Part shown: positions 23,251 to 31,959 of the stretch, piece by piece
Position numbering within the stretch: the first letter of the stretch is position 1
How the letters are laid out: every line of letters starts with the position of its first letter
Assembly (NCBI GenBank): GCA_022616195.1
Contig: JAKEFG010000016.1
Span: forward strand, 1 to 38,258
Direction of reading: 5' to 3'
DNA length: 38,258 nt
DNA from: Candidatus Wolfebacteria bacterium
GTDB taxonomy: Bacteria; Patescibacteriota; Minisyncoccia; Phycocordibacterales; EsbW-18
The notes under the pieces: generated by a model
The model's input: only the letters and a program-made list of their open reading frames with translations
What the model was told of the DNA's origin: nothing
Database searches by the model: none
Translations under genes and position numbers: made by a program

Positions 23251-25500
23251 CTATTTTGCAACCCTTACTGCTTCCTCAAAATCAACCGAGAGGAGTTGGG
23301 ACGCGCCGTCGGCGCCCATGGTGACGCCGTAGAGAACACCCGCGCGCGACATTGTTTCGCGGTTGTGGGTAATAAGAATTATTTGCGACTCTTTGGCAAG
23401 CCGCTCCACCATGTCGCCATAGCGCCGGGAGTTCGCCTCGTCAAGCGCCGCATCCGTCTCGTCCAGGATCAAAAATGGCGGCGGGTTCACCTGCGACATC
23501 GCAAAGAGAAGAGCAATGGAGGTGAGTGCTCGCTCGCCGCCCGAGAGCATCTGAAGTCCTTTGACGCGCTTCCGCGGTAAGGAGACCACAACCTCCACAC
23601 CATCCTCCAAAACCTCATCCTCGTCCGAAAGTTCTTCATCAAGCATGAGTGCCGCTTCAATATCGCTCCGGCGTCGTGTGCGCTCTTGCACCACCTTCAG
23701 AGATGCGATACCGCCGCCGAACATTATGGCAAACAACTCTTGAAATCCTTCGTTTATCTTGGACAAACCATTTTCAAATTCCGTACGGAGCGTTTCCTCA
23801 AGCCCGGCAATAAGCTGTTTGAGCGATTCCGCCGACTTTACAAGGTCAGCAAGCTCGCGTTCAAGAAACACATCGCGGTCTGCAACCTCTTCGTACTCTT
23901 TCATAATCTCTTCACCCGAGCCACCGCCCGCGTCCTCAAGACGAATTTTGAGTTTCTCCAGCTCCTTGCGGCGCTTCTCCTGCTCGGTGCGCGGTGCAAC
24001 AGCGTGCACGGGTTTATATGCAAGCGCCTCTTTCCCGGCGAGTACGTCCGCCTCGCGTTTTTCTTCGGCAAGTTCTTTCTCAAAACGCTCCAATGTCCGC
24101 AATTCCGCGTCAATCTTTTGCAATTCAGTCCGCACTTCTTGCTCCCGCGTGCTCACAGCGAACACACGGCGCTCCGCATCGCGCCCGGAATCCATGTCGG
24201 CTTCCACTGCGCGCTTGAGCATGTTGTACTTTTCGGAGAGTTCTTTTTCGCGTTTCTCAAGCGAATGAAGCGTATCGTCAAGCTTTTGCTTGTCATCACG
24301 GAGCGTATCCAGTGTGGTGTCTTCTTTCACCGTCTGCCCTTCGGTGATACGCGAGAGAAATGAGCCAAACATCTCCTGTACGGTTTTGATAATTGCTTGA
24401 AGTGCACCCGAGTCGTCTGTCCCTGACCCTTTTTGGAGCTCCGCCGAGACGTCCTTGGCAAATGCCTTTACCTCGGCAATGCGTACCCGCTCCTCATCCT
24501 CACGCTCGCGGACGCGCTCGTGCGCGGCAATCTCTCCTTCCAGACGTCCCACCTCGCGCATATGCGTATCTTTCTCGTCTCGCACCCGCGAAAGCTCTGC
24601 TTCAAGCGCAAGAATATCGCTCTTTTTTTCACCAGCCCGTTCAAGTTCGGCAAGTGTTTCTTTTGCTTCCGCAAGCTCACGTGAGAGTCTTTCCAACTCA
24701 CCTGCGCGGGGGGAGCGGTCATTGGTGAGCCGCTTCCGCTCATTTGTGATATACCACTCCTCTTCCGCAAGATAGAGACGGTACAGCCGCACCAACTCCG
24801 TACGCATCTCGCGTGTCTTCTCCACCTTCTCCACCTGTCGTTTGAGAAAAGCGAGGTGTGGCTTGATTTCACGCCGAAGCGACTCAACTTCCTTGATGTT
24901 CTGTTCTGTTTGCTCCAGCTTATGCAAGCTTTCTTCCTTTTTGTACTGGTATATTTTGAGGCCGAGCGCGTCTTCAATCATCTCCTTGCGTTCTCGCATA
25001 TTCACGCTCAAAATCCGATCCGTTTCACCTTGTGAAATGATATGGTGTCCCGAGGCGCCAATATGTGCGCCGGCAAGAAGCTCCACAATATCTCTAAGGC
25101 GGACTGTGGAACCATTGAGAAGATAGTCGGTGGAGGAGTCGCGATGAATCACACGCTCTACCACCACCTCGTCAAAATCAACATCAAGAAGACGGCCCCG
25201 ACGCTCCGCCTGCTCCGACCCGGGCGTCGGAGGTCGGGGCAGGTTATCAAACGTCAGTTTGACGTCCGCGCGCCCCGACTTGGGAACTTTCTGCGAGCCG
25301 TTCCATATTAAATCCTCCGTACGCTTACCGCGCATCTGGGTCATCCGCTGTTCGCCCAAAACAAAGCGAAACGCCTCGGCAATGTTTGATTTGCCGGACC
25401 CGTTGGGTCCGACAATCGCCGTTATGGGCGTTTTGAATTCAAGCCGCGCTTTCTTGGCAAACGATTTGAAGCCGGAAAGTTCAAGTGATTTGAGGTACAT
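23251..25500 (-). CDS. smc: SMC-type chromosome segregation ATPase, short form
   Basis: 749 residues against about 1150-1200 for bacterial SMC. Walker A is GPNGSGKSN (31-39). The signature motif is MLSGGERALTSIALLFAMSQ and Walker B is PFLILDETDAALDEANS. The two coiled-coil arms are short, and the region between them (about 330-560) shows no canonical Gly-rich hinge, only more coil and linker. The start has an extended -10 box 7 nt upstream. Residues about 87-101 (RPPTPGSEQAERRGR) are encoded by a nested palindrome (25196-25239) and have no counterpart in typical SMC heads. It is the first gene of a five-gene string. Confidence 0.9.
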   Translation of the reverse strand: MYLKSLELSGFKSFAKKARLEFKTPITAIVGPNGSGKSNIAEAFRFVLGEQRMTQMRGKRTEDLIWNGSQKVPKSGRADVKLTFDNLPRPPTPGSEQAERRGRLLDVDFDEVVVERVIHRDSSTDYLLNGSTVRLRDIVELLAGAHIGASGHHIISQGETDRILSVNMRERKEMIEDALGLKIYQYKKEESLHKLEQTEQNIKEVESLRREIKPHLAFLKRQVEKVEKTREMRTELVRLYRLYLAEEEWYITNERKRLTNDRSPRAGELERLSRELAEAKETLAELERAGEKKSDILALEAELSRVRDEKDTHMREVGRLEGEIAAHERVREREDEERVRIAEVKAFAKDVSAELQKGSGTDDSGALQAIIKTVQEMFGSFLSRITEGQTVKEDTTLDTLRDDKQKLDDTLHSLEKREKELSEKYNMLKRAVEADMDSGRDAERRVFAVSTREQEVRTELQKIDAELRTLERFEKELAEEKREADVLAGKEALAYKPVHAVAPRTEQEKRRKELEKLKIRLEDAGGGSGEEIMKEYEEVADRDVFLERELADLVKSAESLKQLIAGLEETLRTEFENGLSKINEGFQELFAIMFGGGIASLKVVQERTRRRSDIEAALMLDEELSDEDEVLEDGVEVVVSLPRKRVKGLQMLSGGERALTSIALLFAMSQVNPPPFLILDETDAALDEANSRRYGDMVERLAKESQIILITHNRETMSRAGVLYGVTMGADGASQLLSVDFEEAVRVAK
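25196..25239. repeat. Nested palindrome inserted in frame in smc
   Basis: Outer arms CCCCGAC (25196-25202) and GTCGGGG (25233-25239); inner arms CTCCGAC (25213-25219) and GTCGGAG (25226-25232). The same outer arms form a hairpin in the dnaJ leader. Confidence 0.7.
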
Positions 25501-25507
25501 AGCGCAT

Positions 25508-25516
25508 AGTTTAGCA
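25508..25516 (-). promoter_or_regulatory. Extended -10 promoter of smc, leaderless start
   Basis: TGC-TAAACT on the minus strand, 7 nt before the ATG at 25500. Confidence 0.5.
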
Positions 25517-25538
25517 CCCTATCTATGCCTCCTCAATT

Positions 25539-26231
25539 TCATTTCCAGCCCGTTTCCTCAAGCGCGTTCTGTGCCGCATCCTGTTCCGCCTCCTGTTTTG
25601 ATTTTCCGCCACCCTCCGCTATCTTTCGCTCTCCGATGAACACGCCCACGGTGAAATGCCGATCGTGGTCGGGACCGACTTCGTCAAGCGTCTGGTATGT
25701 CGGCGTAATGCCGGACTTTTCCTGTGCAATTTCCTGAAAGTGACTCTTGGCGTCCTGCCATAAACGATGCGCTACAATGTCATCCGCCAGCGGGAAGAGA
25801 TACTTGGCGACAAAAGCACGCGCACGCTCGTACCCCTGATCCAGATACAGAGCGCCGAGCAACGCCTCAAACGTATTCGCGAGAATGTACTGCCGGGCCC
25901 GCCCGGTGTCTTTTGCCTCGCCTTTGGAGAGCAGGAGATACTCATTTATACCAAGGTCCGAAGCAACTGTTGAGAGCATTGTGGTATTTACCATCGCTGC
26001 CCGGTAGGATGTTAGATCACCCTCGGTTTTATCGGGGTATTTGTCGAAAAGAAACTCGGTGGTAACCAGTTCGAGCACAGCGTCGCCCAAGAACTCAAGC
26101 CGCTCGTTGTGTTTGAGTTGCAGATGTTTGTTCTCGTTGATGTATGAGCGGTGCGTTAATGCCCGCGCAAGCAAACGCTCGTCTTTGAAAGTTACCCCTA
26201 TGCTGCTTTGAAACTCTTTAAAATTTTTCAT
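25539..26231 (-). CDS. rnc: Ribonuclease III
   Basis: 230 residues from the ATG at 26231. The RNase III signature NERLEFLGDAVLEL and the second acidic site in ANTFEALLGALYLDQGY form the catalytic domain. A dsRNA-binding domain follows (PTYQTLDEVGPDHDRHFTVG, GGGKSKQEAEQDAAQNALEE). It cleaves double-stranded RNA in rRNA and mRNA processing. An open frame continues upstream to a TTG at 26282 through a short CGAAT-rich repeat (26233-26275), so the repeat may have entered the leader or the N-terminus. Confidence 0.95.
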   Translation of the reverse strand: MKNFKEFQSSIGVTFKDERLLARALTHRSYINENKHLQLKHNERLEFLGDAVLELVTTEFLFDKYPDKTEGDLTSYRAAMVNTTMLSTVASDLGINEYLLLSKGEAKDTGRARQYILANTFEALLGALYLDQGYERARAFVAKYLFPLADDIVAHRLWQDAKSHFQEIAQEKSGITPTYQTLDEVGPDHDRHFTVGVFIGERKIAEGGGKSKQEAEQDAAQNALEETGWK

Positions 26232-26232
26232 G

Positions 26233-26275
26233 CTATCTCGACACGAATCCACGAATGAAAACGAATGACACGGAT
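26233..26275. repeat. CGAAT-type direct repeats upstream of rnc
   Basis: ACACGAATCCACGAATG then AAAACGAATGACACGGAT: short direct repeats of ACGAAT just before the rnc ATG. Similar words (ACGCGAATCAACGCAGAT) occur in the inserted segment of thrS at 34481-34521. Confidence 0.45.
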
Positions 26276-26327
26276 AAAGCAAAAAGCTCCTAAAATACTA
26301 CCTTTTTGAGGGTCTAAAACAAAACAC

Positions 26328-26356
26328 TTGACAAAATCAAGAAATAAGTATATCAT
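26328..26356 (+). promoter_or_regulatory. Promoter of the 26378 gene
   Basis: TTGACA (26328-26333), a 17-bp spacer and TATCAT (26351-26356), followed by AAAGGAGGGGGT before the ATG. Confidence 0.7.
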
Positions 26357-26377
26357 ATGAATCGGAAAGGAGGGGGT

Positions 26378-26566
26378 ATGCTCACAAGAAAGAAGCTCTG
26401 GACGGTTGCCTGGACGACGTGGGTAGTGCTGTCCTGCGTCGTGCTAGTCGGGAAAATCCTGGGTCTCTTGTCACTCCCGTGGGGTTTATTGATGTGCATC
26501 CCGATGATCGCTGTTGGTTGGACTGTTTTTGAAGTCCGCCAAAACGCCCGTGGACTCCCCCCGTAA
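26378..26566 (+). CDS. Small two-helix membrane protein
   Basis: 62 residues from the ATG preceded by AAAGGAGG. Two hydrophobic segments (TTWVVLSCVVLVGKILGLL and WGLLMCIPMIAVGWTVF) are separated by a short turn. The N-terminus is basic and the C-terminus polar. No family was recognised. It is a complete unit with a TTGACA promoter, a strong Shine-Dalgarno and a long terminator hairpin, like the other orphan genes, and lies on the strand opposite to rnc and nusB. Confidence 0.7.
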   Translation: MLTRKKLWTVAWTTWVVLSCVVLVGKILGLLSLPWGLLMCIPMIAVGWTVFEVRQNARGLPP

Positions 26567-26591
26567 GGTTTCTCCGTTCTCTTCCCCGCCT

Positions 26592-26627
26592 GGGCGCGCG
26601 ACCTCGTCGCGCGCCCGCTCTGCTTTT
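26592..26627 (+). terminator. Terminator of the 26378 gene
   Basis: Perfect 10-bp stem GGGCGCGCGA-cctcg-TCGCGCGCCC followed by GCTCTGCTTTT. Confidence 0.75.
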
Positions 26628-26655
26628 CTAGACCCTGAACCCTCTACTCTCGCAT

Positions 26656-27546
26656 TCACTTCTTGAGCAAAAGGTGCACCGCCTTGGTAATAATCGGCAA
26701 GATGTCATCATACGCGTTCAAGCTCACTACTTCGGAGAGCTTGAACCACTTGGCGTCATCAAGTCCCCCCGTACTTCCGAGCTTCAAATCCTGATACGGC
26801 GCCTCGGCGAGAAAATATGATACTTGCTTGCGAATTTTTCCTTTTTCCGGGTGTGACGCCACATACTCGTTGTTCCCGAGTTCATCACCAACAGCAATAT
26901 CCAAACCGAGTTCTTCTTTGATAGCTCGCATCGTTCCCATTTTGACATCCTCGCCTTCTCCAACGCCCCCTTTGGAAAGCGTCCAGTGCCCGAACACGTC
27001 GTGTACAAGAGCGAGATACACGTTGCCGTTTTTCTTTGCATACACGACCGCGCCGGCAAGTTTTTCAATAGGCATTCTTTCAAACGGAATGTCCTTTGGT
27101 TTCTTTGACGTCTCGTCCTTTCCGGGCTCACCGAGCTCTTTGTATACTGAACCTAAAACTCCATTCACAAACTTGCCGCTGGACTCTCCGCCATAGGTCT
27201 TCGCAAGTTCAATCGCTTCGTTGATTGCAACCTTTGCCGGCACCTCGTTTCTATCCGCAAAGAGAAGTTCGTAGAGCCCGATACGAAGTACGTTGCGATC
27301 AACAACAGAAATCTTCTCAAGCGGCCAGTCAGGGGCCGCTTTTGTCATAATCGTGTCAATGTCACCCTGCTTCTCTAGTACGCCTCTCAAAAGCTTCTCC
27401 ATGAACACAAAGTCGCCCATGCCGGGGGCGAATTCTTCCGCATTGCGGTGGAGCGCATCAGAGATAGTAGCAACATCAGTACCTGAAAAATCGTGTTCAA
27501 AGAGTGTTTGAAGCACAACTGATCTGGAAAGGTGCCGATTTGCCAT
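26656..27546 (-). CDS. nusB: NusB-Nudix fusion protein
   Basis: 296 residues from the ATG at 27546. Residues 1 to about 140 are NusB: MANRHLSRSVVLQTLFEHDF, APDWPLEKISVVDRNVLRIG, VPAKVAINEAIELAKTYGGE, SGKFVNGVLGSVYKEL. Residues about 165-296 form a Nudix hydrolase-like domain (AGAVVYAKKNGNVYLALVHD) with the box GGVGEGEDVKMGTMRAIKEE. The REUxEE glutamate next to R is replaced by A (RAIKEE), so activity may be altered. NusB binds boxA RNA with S10 in antitermination and rRNA synthesis; the Nudix part may hydrolyse or sense a nucleotide. Confidence 0.9.
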   Translation of the reverse strand: MANRHLSRSVVLQTLFEHDFSGTDVATISDALHRNAEEFAPGMGDFVFMEKLLRGVLEKQGDIDTIMTKAAPDWPLEKISVVDRNVLRIGLYELLFADRNEVPAKVAINEAIELAKTYGGESSGKFVNGVLGSVYKELGEPGKDETSKKPKDIPFERMPIEKLAGAVVYAKKNGNVYLALVHDVFGHWTLSKGGVGEGEDVKMGTMRAIKEELGLDIAVGDELGNNEYVASHPEKGKIRKQVSYFLAEAPYQDLKLGSTGGLDDAKWFKLSEVVSLNAYDDILPIITKAVHLLLKK

Positions 27547-27653
27547 GGTTCGTTTGGATTCTACTCTAGCATATATATTAATTTTGTAAAGAACTCTACA
27601 GCACGCGCCCTTCTTCCAAAAACCAACTACGCCCCCTGACAAACCCCGGCGGG

Positions 27654-27977
27654 CTACTTTTTAGAAAGTGTCTCTGCATCAAGTGGTGCTGCCACCTTTT
27701 CTTCTCCTGCTGACGCCTTCTTTTCAGCCGCCTCGTTCGCTTTCTTTTCTTCGCCAAGCTCACGACGTTTGCGCTCTACTCGCTCTGCTTTGCGTGCCGT
27801 GCGCGCAGCAATATCTATCACCTGCCGTCCCTTGTACTGACCGCAGTGGGCACATACTTGATGCCGTATATGTTTCTCGCCGCAGTTTGCGCACACGGAA
27901 AAACGTGGCTCCTTGAGCGCGTGGTGTGACCGACGGTTGCCGGTATGCGAACGAGTATGACGCATGTGAACCACCAT
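27654..27977 (-). CDS. rpmF: 50S ribosomal protein L32 with a C-terminal extension
   Basis: 107 residues from the ATG at 27977 (MVVHMRHTRSHTGNRRSHHA). The zinc knuckle CANCGEKHIRHQVCAHCG provides four cysteines. The core normally ends near residue 60. Here a charged Ala/Lys/Glu extension of about 45 residues follows. A TATACT 9 nt before the ATG supports a leaderless start. Confidence 0.93.
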   Translation of the reverse strand: MVVHMRHTRSHTGNRRSHHALKEPRFSVCANCGEKHIRHQVCAHCGQYKGRQVIDIAARTARKAERVERKRRELGEEKKANEAAEKKASAGEEKVAAPLDAETLSKK

Positions 27978-27986
27978 AGTAACCAC

Positions 27987-27992
27987 AGTATA
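27987..27992 (-). promoter_or_regulatory. -10 box of rpmF, leaderless start
   Basis: TATACT on the minus strand, 9 nt before the ATG at 27977. Confidence 0.45.
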
Positions 27993-28017
27993 CCCGAGCA
28001 CCTTAAAAAATACAAGA

Positions 28018-28629
28018 TCACACGAAAGACGTTACGAACGTCTTTCGATGGAGCGGTGAGACACCGTGTTGACGAAGTAATCGTACATGTTCCGCAGTGG
28101 CGTATCCCTTGTGCCGTTCAAATCCATATACCGGAAACTGTTGTGCGTACCACGTCATTCGTCGATCACGGAGCACCTTCGCGACAACTGAGGCAGCCGC
28201 AATCACAGGTTCCGAGTCGTCCCCTCTTATAATGCTCTCTTGAAACAAAAACTTGTGAGAAGCGGTAAGCCCTCCATCAAGAAGAATCCTGGAATTCTTG
28301 GGTTGCACAGATAGTCCTTTGAGCGAGCGGTCAAGCGCAAGTTGTATTGCCCGTACAATACCAATACGGTCAATTCGCTCTGGGCCGACAAACGACACCC
28401 TGAAATCAACCATGGCTGCCGCTCGTGCCGATGAAAGTCTCGCAAACCAGTTGTTCCGCTCTCTCTCACGAAGCCGTTTCGAATCTTTGATGCCGTAGAG
28501 CAACTTTTGAACCCCCAAAATATGAGACCGGCGAACAAGGAATGCCCCAACGGCTACTGGTCCTGCAAGCGGCCCGCGACCAACCTCATCAACACCCACA
28601 AGACAGATGTAATCTTGCCAATGTTTCAT
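28018..28629 (-). CDS. rnhB: Ribonuclease HII
   Basis: 203 residues from the ATG at 28629. The catalytic acids are in CLVGVDEVGRGPLAGP (DE), IKDSKRL, SRILLDGG and PVIAAASVVAKVLRDR. It removes ribonucleotides and RNA primers from DNA. The gene is divergent from dnaE. A TGC-TATACT ends only 6 nt before this ATG, so starts further upstream are unlikely. Confidence 0.95.
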   Translation of the reverse strand: MKHWQDYICLVGVDEVGRGPLAGPVAVGAFLVRRSHILGVQKLLYGIKDSKRLRERERNNWFARLSSARAAAMVDFRVSFVGPERIDRIGIVRAIQLALDRSLKGLSVQPKNSRILLDGGLTASHKFLFQESIIRGDDSEPVIAAASVVAKVLRDRRMTWYAQQFPVYGFERHKGYATAEHVRLLRQHGVSPLHRKTFVTSFV

Positions 28630-28635
28630 AGAGTA

Positions 28636-28644
28636 AGTATAGCA
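28636..28644 (-). promoter_or_regulatory. Extended -10 promoter of rnhB, leaderless start
   Basis: TGC-TATACT on the minus strand, 6 nt before the ATG at 28629. Confidence 0.55.
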
Positions 28645-28668
28645 GGGCATGGGGATAGTAGAGGGCGA

Positions 28669-28674
28669 TATAAT
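28669..28674 (+). promoter_or_regulatory. -10 box of dnaE
   Basis: TATAAT, 10 nt before the ATG at 28685; no good -35. It suggests a very short or absent leader. Confidence 0.5.
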
Positions 28675-28684
28675 ATGCTCACAC

Positions 28685-31600
28685 ATGGCTTCTTCCCCAT
28701 TCGTACATCTTCACACACACTCTCACTACTCGCTTCTCAATGCACTGCCGAAAATCCCGGACCTTGTTGCAACCGCCAAGGAGCATGGGATGTCGTCGCT
28801 TGCACTCACCGACAACGGCAACCTCTACGGCGCCATAGAGTTCTACAAGACATGCCAAAAAAACGACATCAAGCCGATTATCGGCGTTGACTTTTATCTG
28901 GCATTTCGTACCCGCCATGATAAAGAGGCGGGTATTGACAACCGCCGCCACCGGCTCGTGCTCCTTGCCGAAAATGAGATTGGGTACAGAAACCTCATTA
29001 AGCTCGTCACCCGCTCGCACCGTGAGGGATTCTATTACAAACCGCGCATTGACCATGAACTTCTGCGTGAACACCACGAAGGGCTCGTCGCCATACTGCC
29101 GTCATTTAACAGCGACATATCATCACTCGTGAAAACGCGCGACCGCGCGGGTGCGGAGCAGAAGCTCGCCGACTACCGGGAAATTTTCGGTGCAGAGAGT
29201 ATATTTCTTGAACTCACCCACCACCCGGAAGTTGACGGACACCCGACCCTTCAGAAAGACATAACCGCGCTCGGAAGAGCGATGGGAGTGCCGCTTGTCG
29301 CCGCACACAACGTGTATTATCTCACACCCGAGGACAAACAGGCGCGCGACACGCTCCTCTCAGTGCAATCCACCGTAGGATTCCGCGAGCAGAGTGGTCT
29401 AACGAATAATGAAGAGGACTTCTCGTTCATCAGTCCCGCGCAGGCGGAGGAATACTTCCGCACCGCGCCCGACGCGTTGGAGAACACAGTGCGCATCGCC
29501 GAACGATGTACGCTTAAGCTCACGCTCGGCTCGTGGCTTTTCCCAAATGTTGCAATACCCAACGGTACAACATACGACAGTGAGTTCAGACGGCTTGTAG
29601 AGGCGGGACTAAAACGACAGGAGCTCCCTGAAACAAAGGAGGTGAGAGACCGAATTGAATATGAAATCAAGACGATTTGTGACAAGGGGTATGCGCCGTA
29701 TTTTCTCATCGTTGGAGACCTCATGCGGTTTGCACACCAGAACGGGATTCTTACCACTATTCGTGGTTCCGTCGCAGGTTCTATGGTCACCTACCTCATG
29801 GGTATCACGAACATCAATCCGCTTGAATACGAGCTGCCATTTGAACGATTCCTGAATCCCGATCGCCCATCGCCGCCCGACATTGATATGGACTTCGCCG
29901 ACAACCGCCGTGACGAGGTCATTGCATACACACGGGAGAAATATGGTGAAGATCGCGTCGCGCAAATAGGCACGTTCGGTACCATGATGGCACGCGGTTC
30001 CGTGCGTGACACCGCGCGCGCCATGGGATACGACTACAGCGTTGGTGACCGTATTGCCCGTATCATCCCCTTTGGCTCGCAGGGATTCCCCATGACCATT
30101 GACCAAGCGATGGAGCAAGAGTCGGAGCTTCGCGAACTCTACGCAAAAGATGCGGACAGCAGAACAATTATTGATATGGCAAAAAAAATCGAGGGGTGTG
30201 CGCGGCACATCGGCGTGCATGCCGCGGGTGTCGTCATATCTCCCGTTCCGCTTGACGACATTGTTCCCATCCAACCGGATACCAAGAACGAAGGCAAGCT
30301 CATCACCCAATATGATATGCACTCCGTTGAAGACGTGGGGCTCTTGAAGTTTGATTTTTTGGGACTGACCAACCTTGCAGTGCTCGCCGACGCCATCAAG
30401 CGCGTCAAAAAACTTTTGGACATTGACATAGACATTGAAAACATTCCCCTTGACGATGCAGAGACATTCGCCATGCTCGCGCGCGGCGAGACTGTGGGCG
30501 TCTTTCAACTTGCCGGACAGGCAATGACAAAATTTCTCAAAGAGCTGAAGCCGAACAGCATCCACGACATCAACGCCATGATTGCGCTTTATCGCCCGGG
30601 GCCGATGCAAAACATCCCGCACTATATCGCCCGCAAGCACGGGCAGGAATCGGTAACGTACTATCATCCGAAGATGCGTGAGTTTCTTGATAAGTCCTAT
30701 GGTATTTTAGTCTACCAGGACGACCTTCTGATGACCGCGCTCGCGCTCGCGGGCTACACCTGGACAACGGTGGATGCGTTTCGCAAGGCGGTCGGGAAAA
30801 AGATACCGAAGGAAATGGCCCGCCAGCATGAGATTTTCGTAAAAGGGTGCATGGAACACTCGGGTATGACGGATACACAGGCGGAAGGTCTCTGGAACCT
30901 CTTTGAGCCGTTTCAAGGGTACGGCTTCAATAAAGCGCATGCCGCAAGCTACGGGCGCGTCGCCTACCAGACCGCGTATATGAAAGCGCGCCACCCAATG
31001 ATGTATATGGCGGCGCTGTTGACCGCTGACGCGGGCGACGTGGACAAGGTCGCCGAAATCATCAACGAGTGTAAGCGGATGCACATTGAGGTACTGCCAC
31101 CCGATATCAACGAAAGCTTGGGTGACTTTACCGTCGTGCTTGATGCAGACGAAAAGCCGACGCACGCCATCCGGTTCGGGCTGTATTCCATCAAAAACTT
31201 CGGGCAGGGCATCGCGGAGAGCATCATCGCCGAGCGCAAGGCGCGGGGTGCATTTGTGTCGCTCGCCGACTTTCTGGAACGCGTCAAAGACCGCAATCTC
31301 AATAAAAAATCACTGGAGTCACTCATCAAGTGCGGCGCGCTTGACGAGTTCGGCGAGCGAGGGATGATGCTCGGCAACATTGATGATTTACTCTCTCATT
31401 CTCGCGCTGCACATGACAAGTCTGAGAATCAGGAGTCGCTCTTTGCGCTTCTCCCCGAGGACGCATCGGTGAGAGACCTCACACTCCAGCCGTCAGAACC
31501 CGCAAGTGACATCGACAAACTCGCTTGGGAAAAAGAGCTTCTGGGACTCTATATCTCTGGACACCCACTCGACCGTTTCCGAGAAAAACTTGAGGGGCGT

Positions 31601-31888
31601 GACTGGGACATCGCGCGTGCCAAAGACGTGCTTGAGCCGGGGAATTCCACAATGGTCTGGGGGGTAATTGAAGAGAGTCGGCGCATTATCACACGCGGTG
31701 GTGAACACATGGCATTTCTACGCGTTGCCGACTATACCGGCTCGCTTGAGGTCGTGGTATTTCCGAAGCTCTACCGCATCTGCGCCGACAAAATAAATAC
31801 CGGCACCTGCGTTGCGGTCAAAGGCATTATGTCCGACCGCAACGGCGACATCTCCCTTCTCGCCGACGCGGTGAAAGAGTTAAAATAG
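28685..31888 (+). CDS. dnaE: DNA polymerase III subunit alpha
   Basis: 1067 residues from the ATG at 28685 (MASSPFVHLHTHSHYSLLNA). The PHP domain (HLHTHSHYSLL), the C-family polymerase palm with PDIDMDFADNRRDEVIAY, the fingers region (YRPGPMQNIPHYIARKHGQ, GYGFNKAHAASYGRVAYQTA) and a C-terminal OB fold (MVWGVIEESRRIITRGGEHM, EVVVFPKLYRICAD) are all present. It is the replicative polymerase catalytic subunit. The stop TAG at 31886-31888 lies 4 bp before the first unit of the guide-RNA-like array. It is slightly shorter than the E. coli protein. Confidence 0.97.
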   Translation: MASSPFVHLHTHSHYSLLNALPKIPDLVATAKEHGMSSLALTDNGNLYGAIEFYKTCQKNDIKPIIGVDFYLAFRTRHDKEAGIDNRRHRLVLLAENEIGYRNLIKLVTRSHREGFYYKPRIDHELLREHHEGLVAILPSFNSDISSLVKTRDRAGAEQKLADYREIFGAESIFLELTHHPEVDGHPTLQKDITALGRAMGVPLVAAHNVYYLTPEDKQARDTLLSVQSTVGFREQSGLTNNEEDFSFISPAQAEEYFRTAPDALENTVRIAERCTLKLTLGSWLFPNVAIPNGTTYDSEFRRLVEAGLKRQELPETKEVRDRIEYEIKTICDKGYAPYFLIVGDLMRFAHQNGILTTIRGSVAGSMVTYLMGITNINPLEYELPFERFLNPDRPSPPDIDMDFADNRRDEVIAYTREKYGEDRVAQIGTFGTMMARGSVRDTARAMGYDYSVGDRIARIIPFGSQGFPMTIDQAMEQESELRELYAKDADSRTIIDMAKKIEGCARHIGVHAAGVVISPVPLDDIVPIQPDTKNEGKLITQYDMHSVEDVGLLKFDFLGLTNLAVLADAIKRVKKLLDIDIDIENIPLDDAETFAMLARGETVGVFQLAGQAMTKFLKELKPNSIHDINAMIALYRPGPMQNIPHYIARKHGQESVTYYHPKMREFLDKSYGILVYQDDLLMTALALAGYTWTTVDAFRKAVGKKIPKEMARQHEIFVKGCMEHSGMTDTQAEGLWNLFEPFQGYGFNKAHAASYGRVAYQTAYMKARHPMMYMAALLTADAGDVDKVAEIINECKRMHIEVLPPDINESLGDFTVVLDADEKPTHAIRFGLYSIKNFGQGIAESIIAERKARGAFVSLADFLERVKDRNLNKKSLESLIKCGALDEFGERGMMLGNIDDLLSHSRAAHDKSENQESLFALLPEDASVRDLTLQPSEPASDIDKLAWEKELLGLYISGHPLDRFREKLEGRDWDIARAKDVLEPGNSTMVWGVIEESRRIITRGGEHMAFLRVADYTGSLEVVVFPKLYRICADKINTGTCVAVKGIMSDRNGDISLLADAVKELK

Positions 31889-31959
31889 AAAAGGGCGAGA
31901 GAGAACAGCGCCCCACTCGATCCAAGAGCGACCATCTACTGTCTCGTTCTCTCTCGCCC
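31882..31959 (-). terminator. Terminal array unit acting as terminator
   Basis: On the minus strand the 14-bp outer stem GGGCGAGAGAGAAC/GTTCTCTCTCGCCC of the last unit is followed at once by TTTTCTATTTT, giving a rho-independent-like end for the array transcript. Confidence 0.6.
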
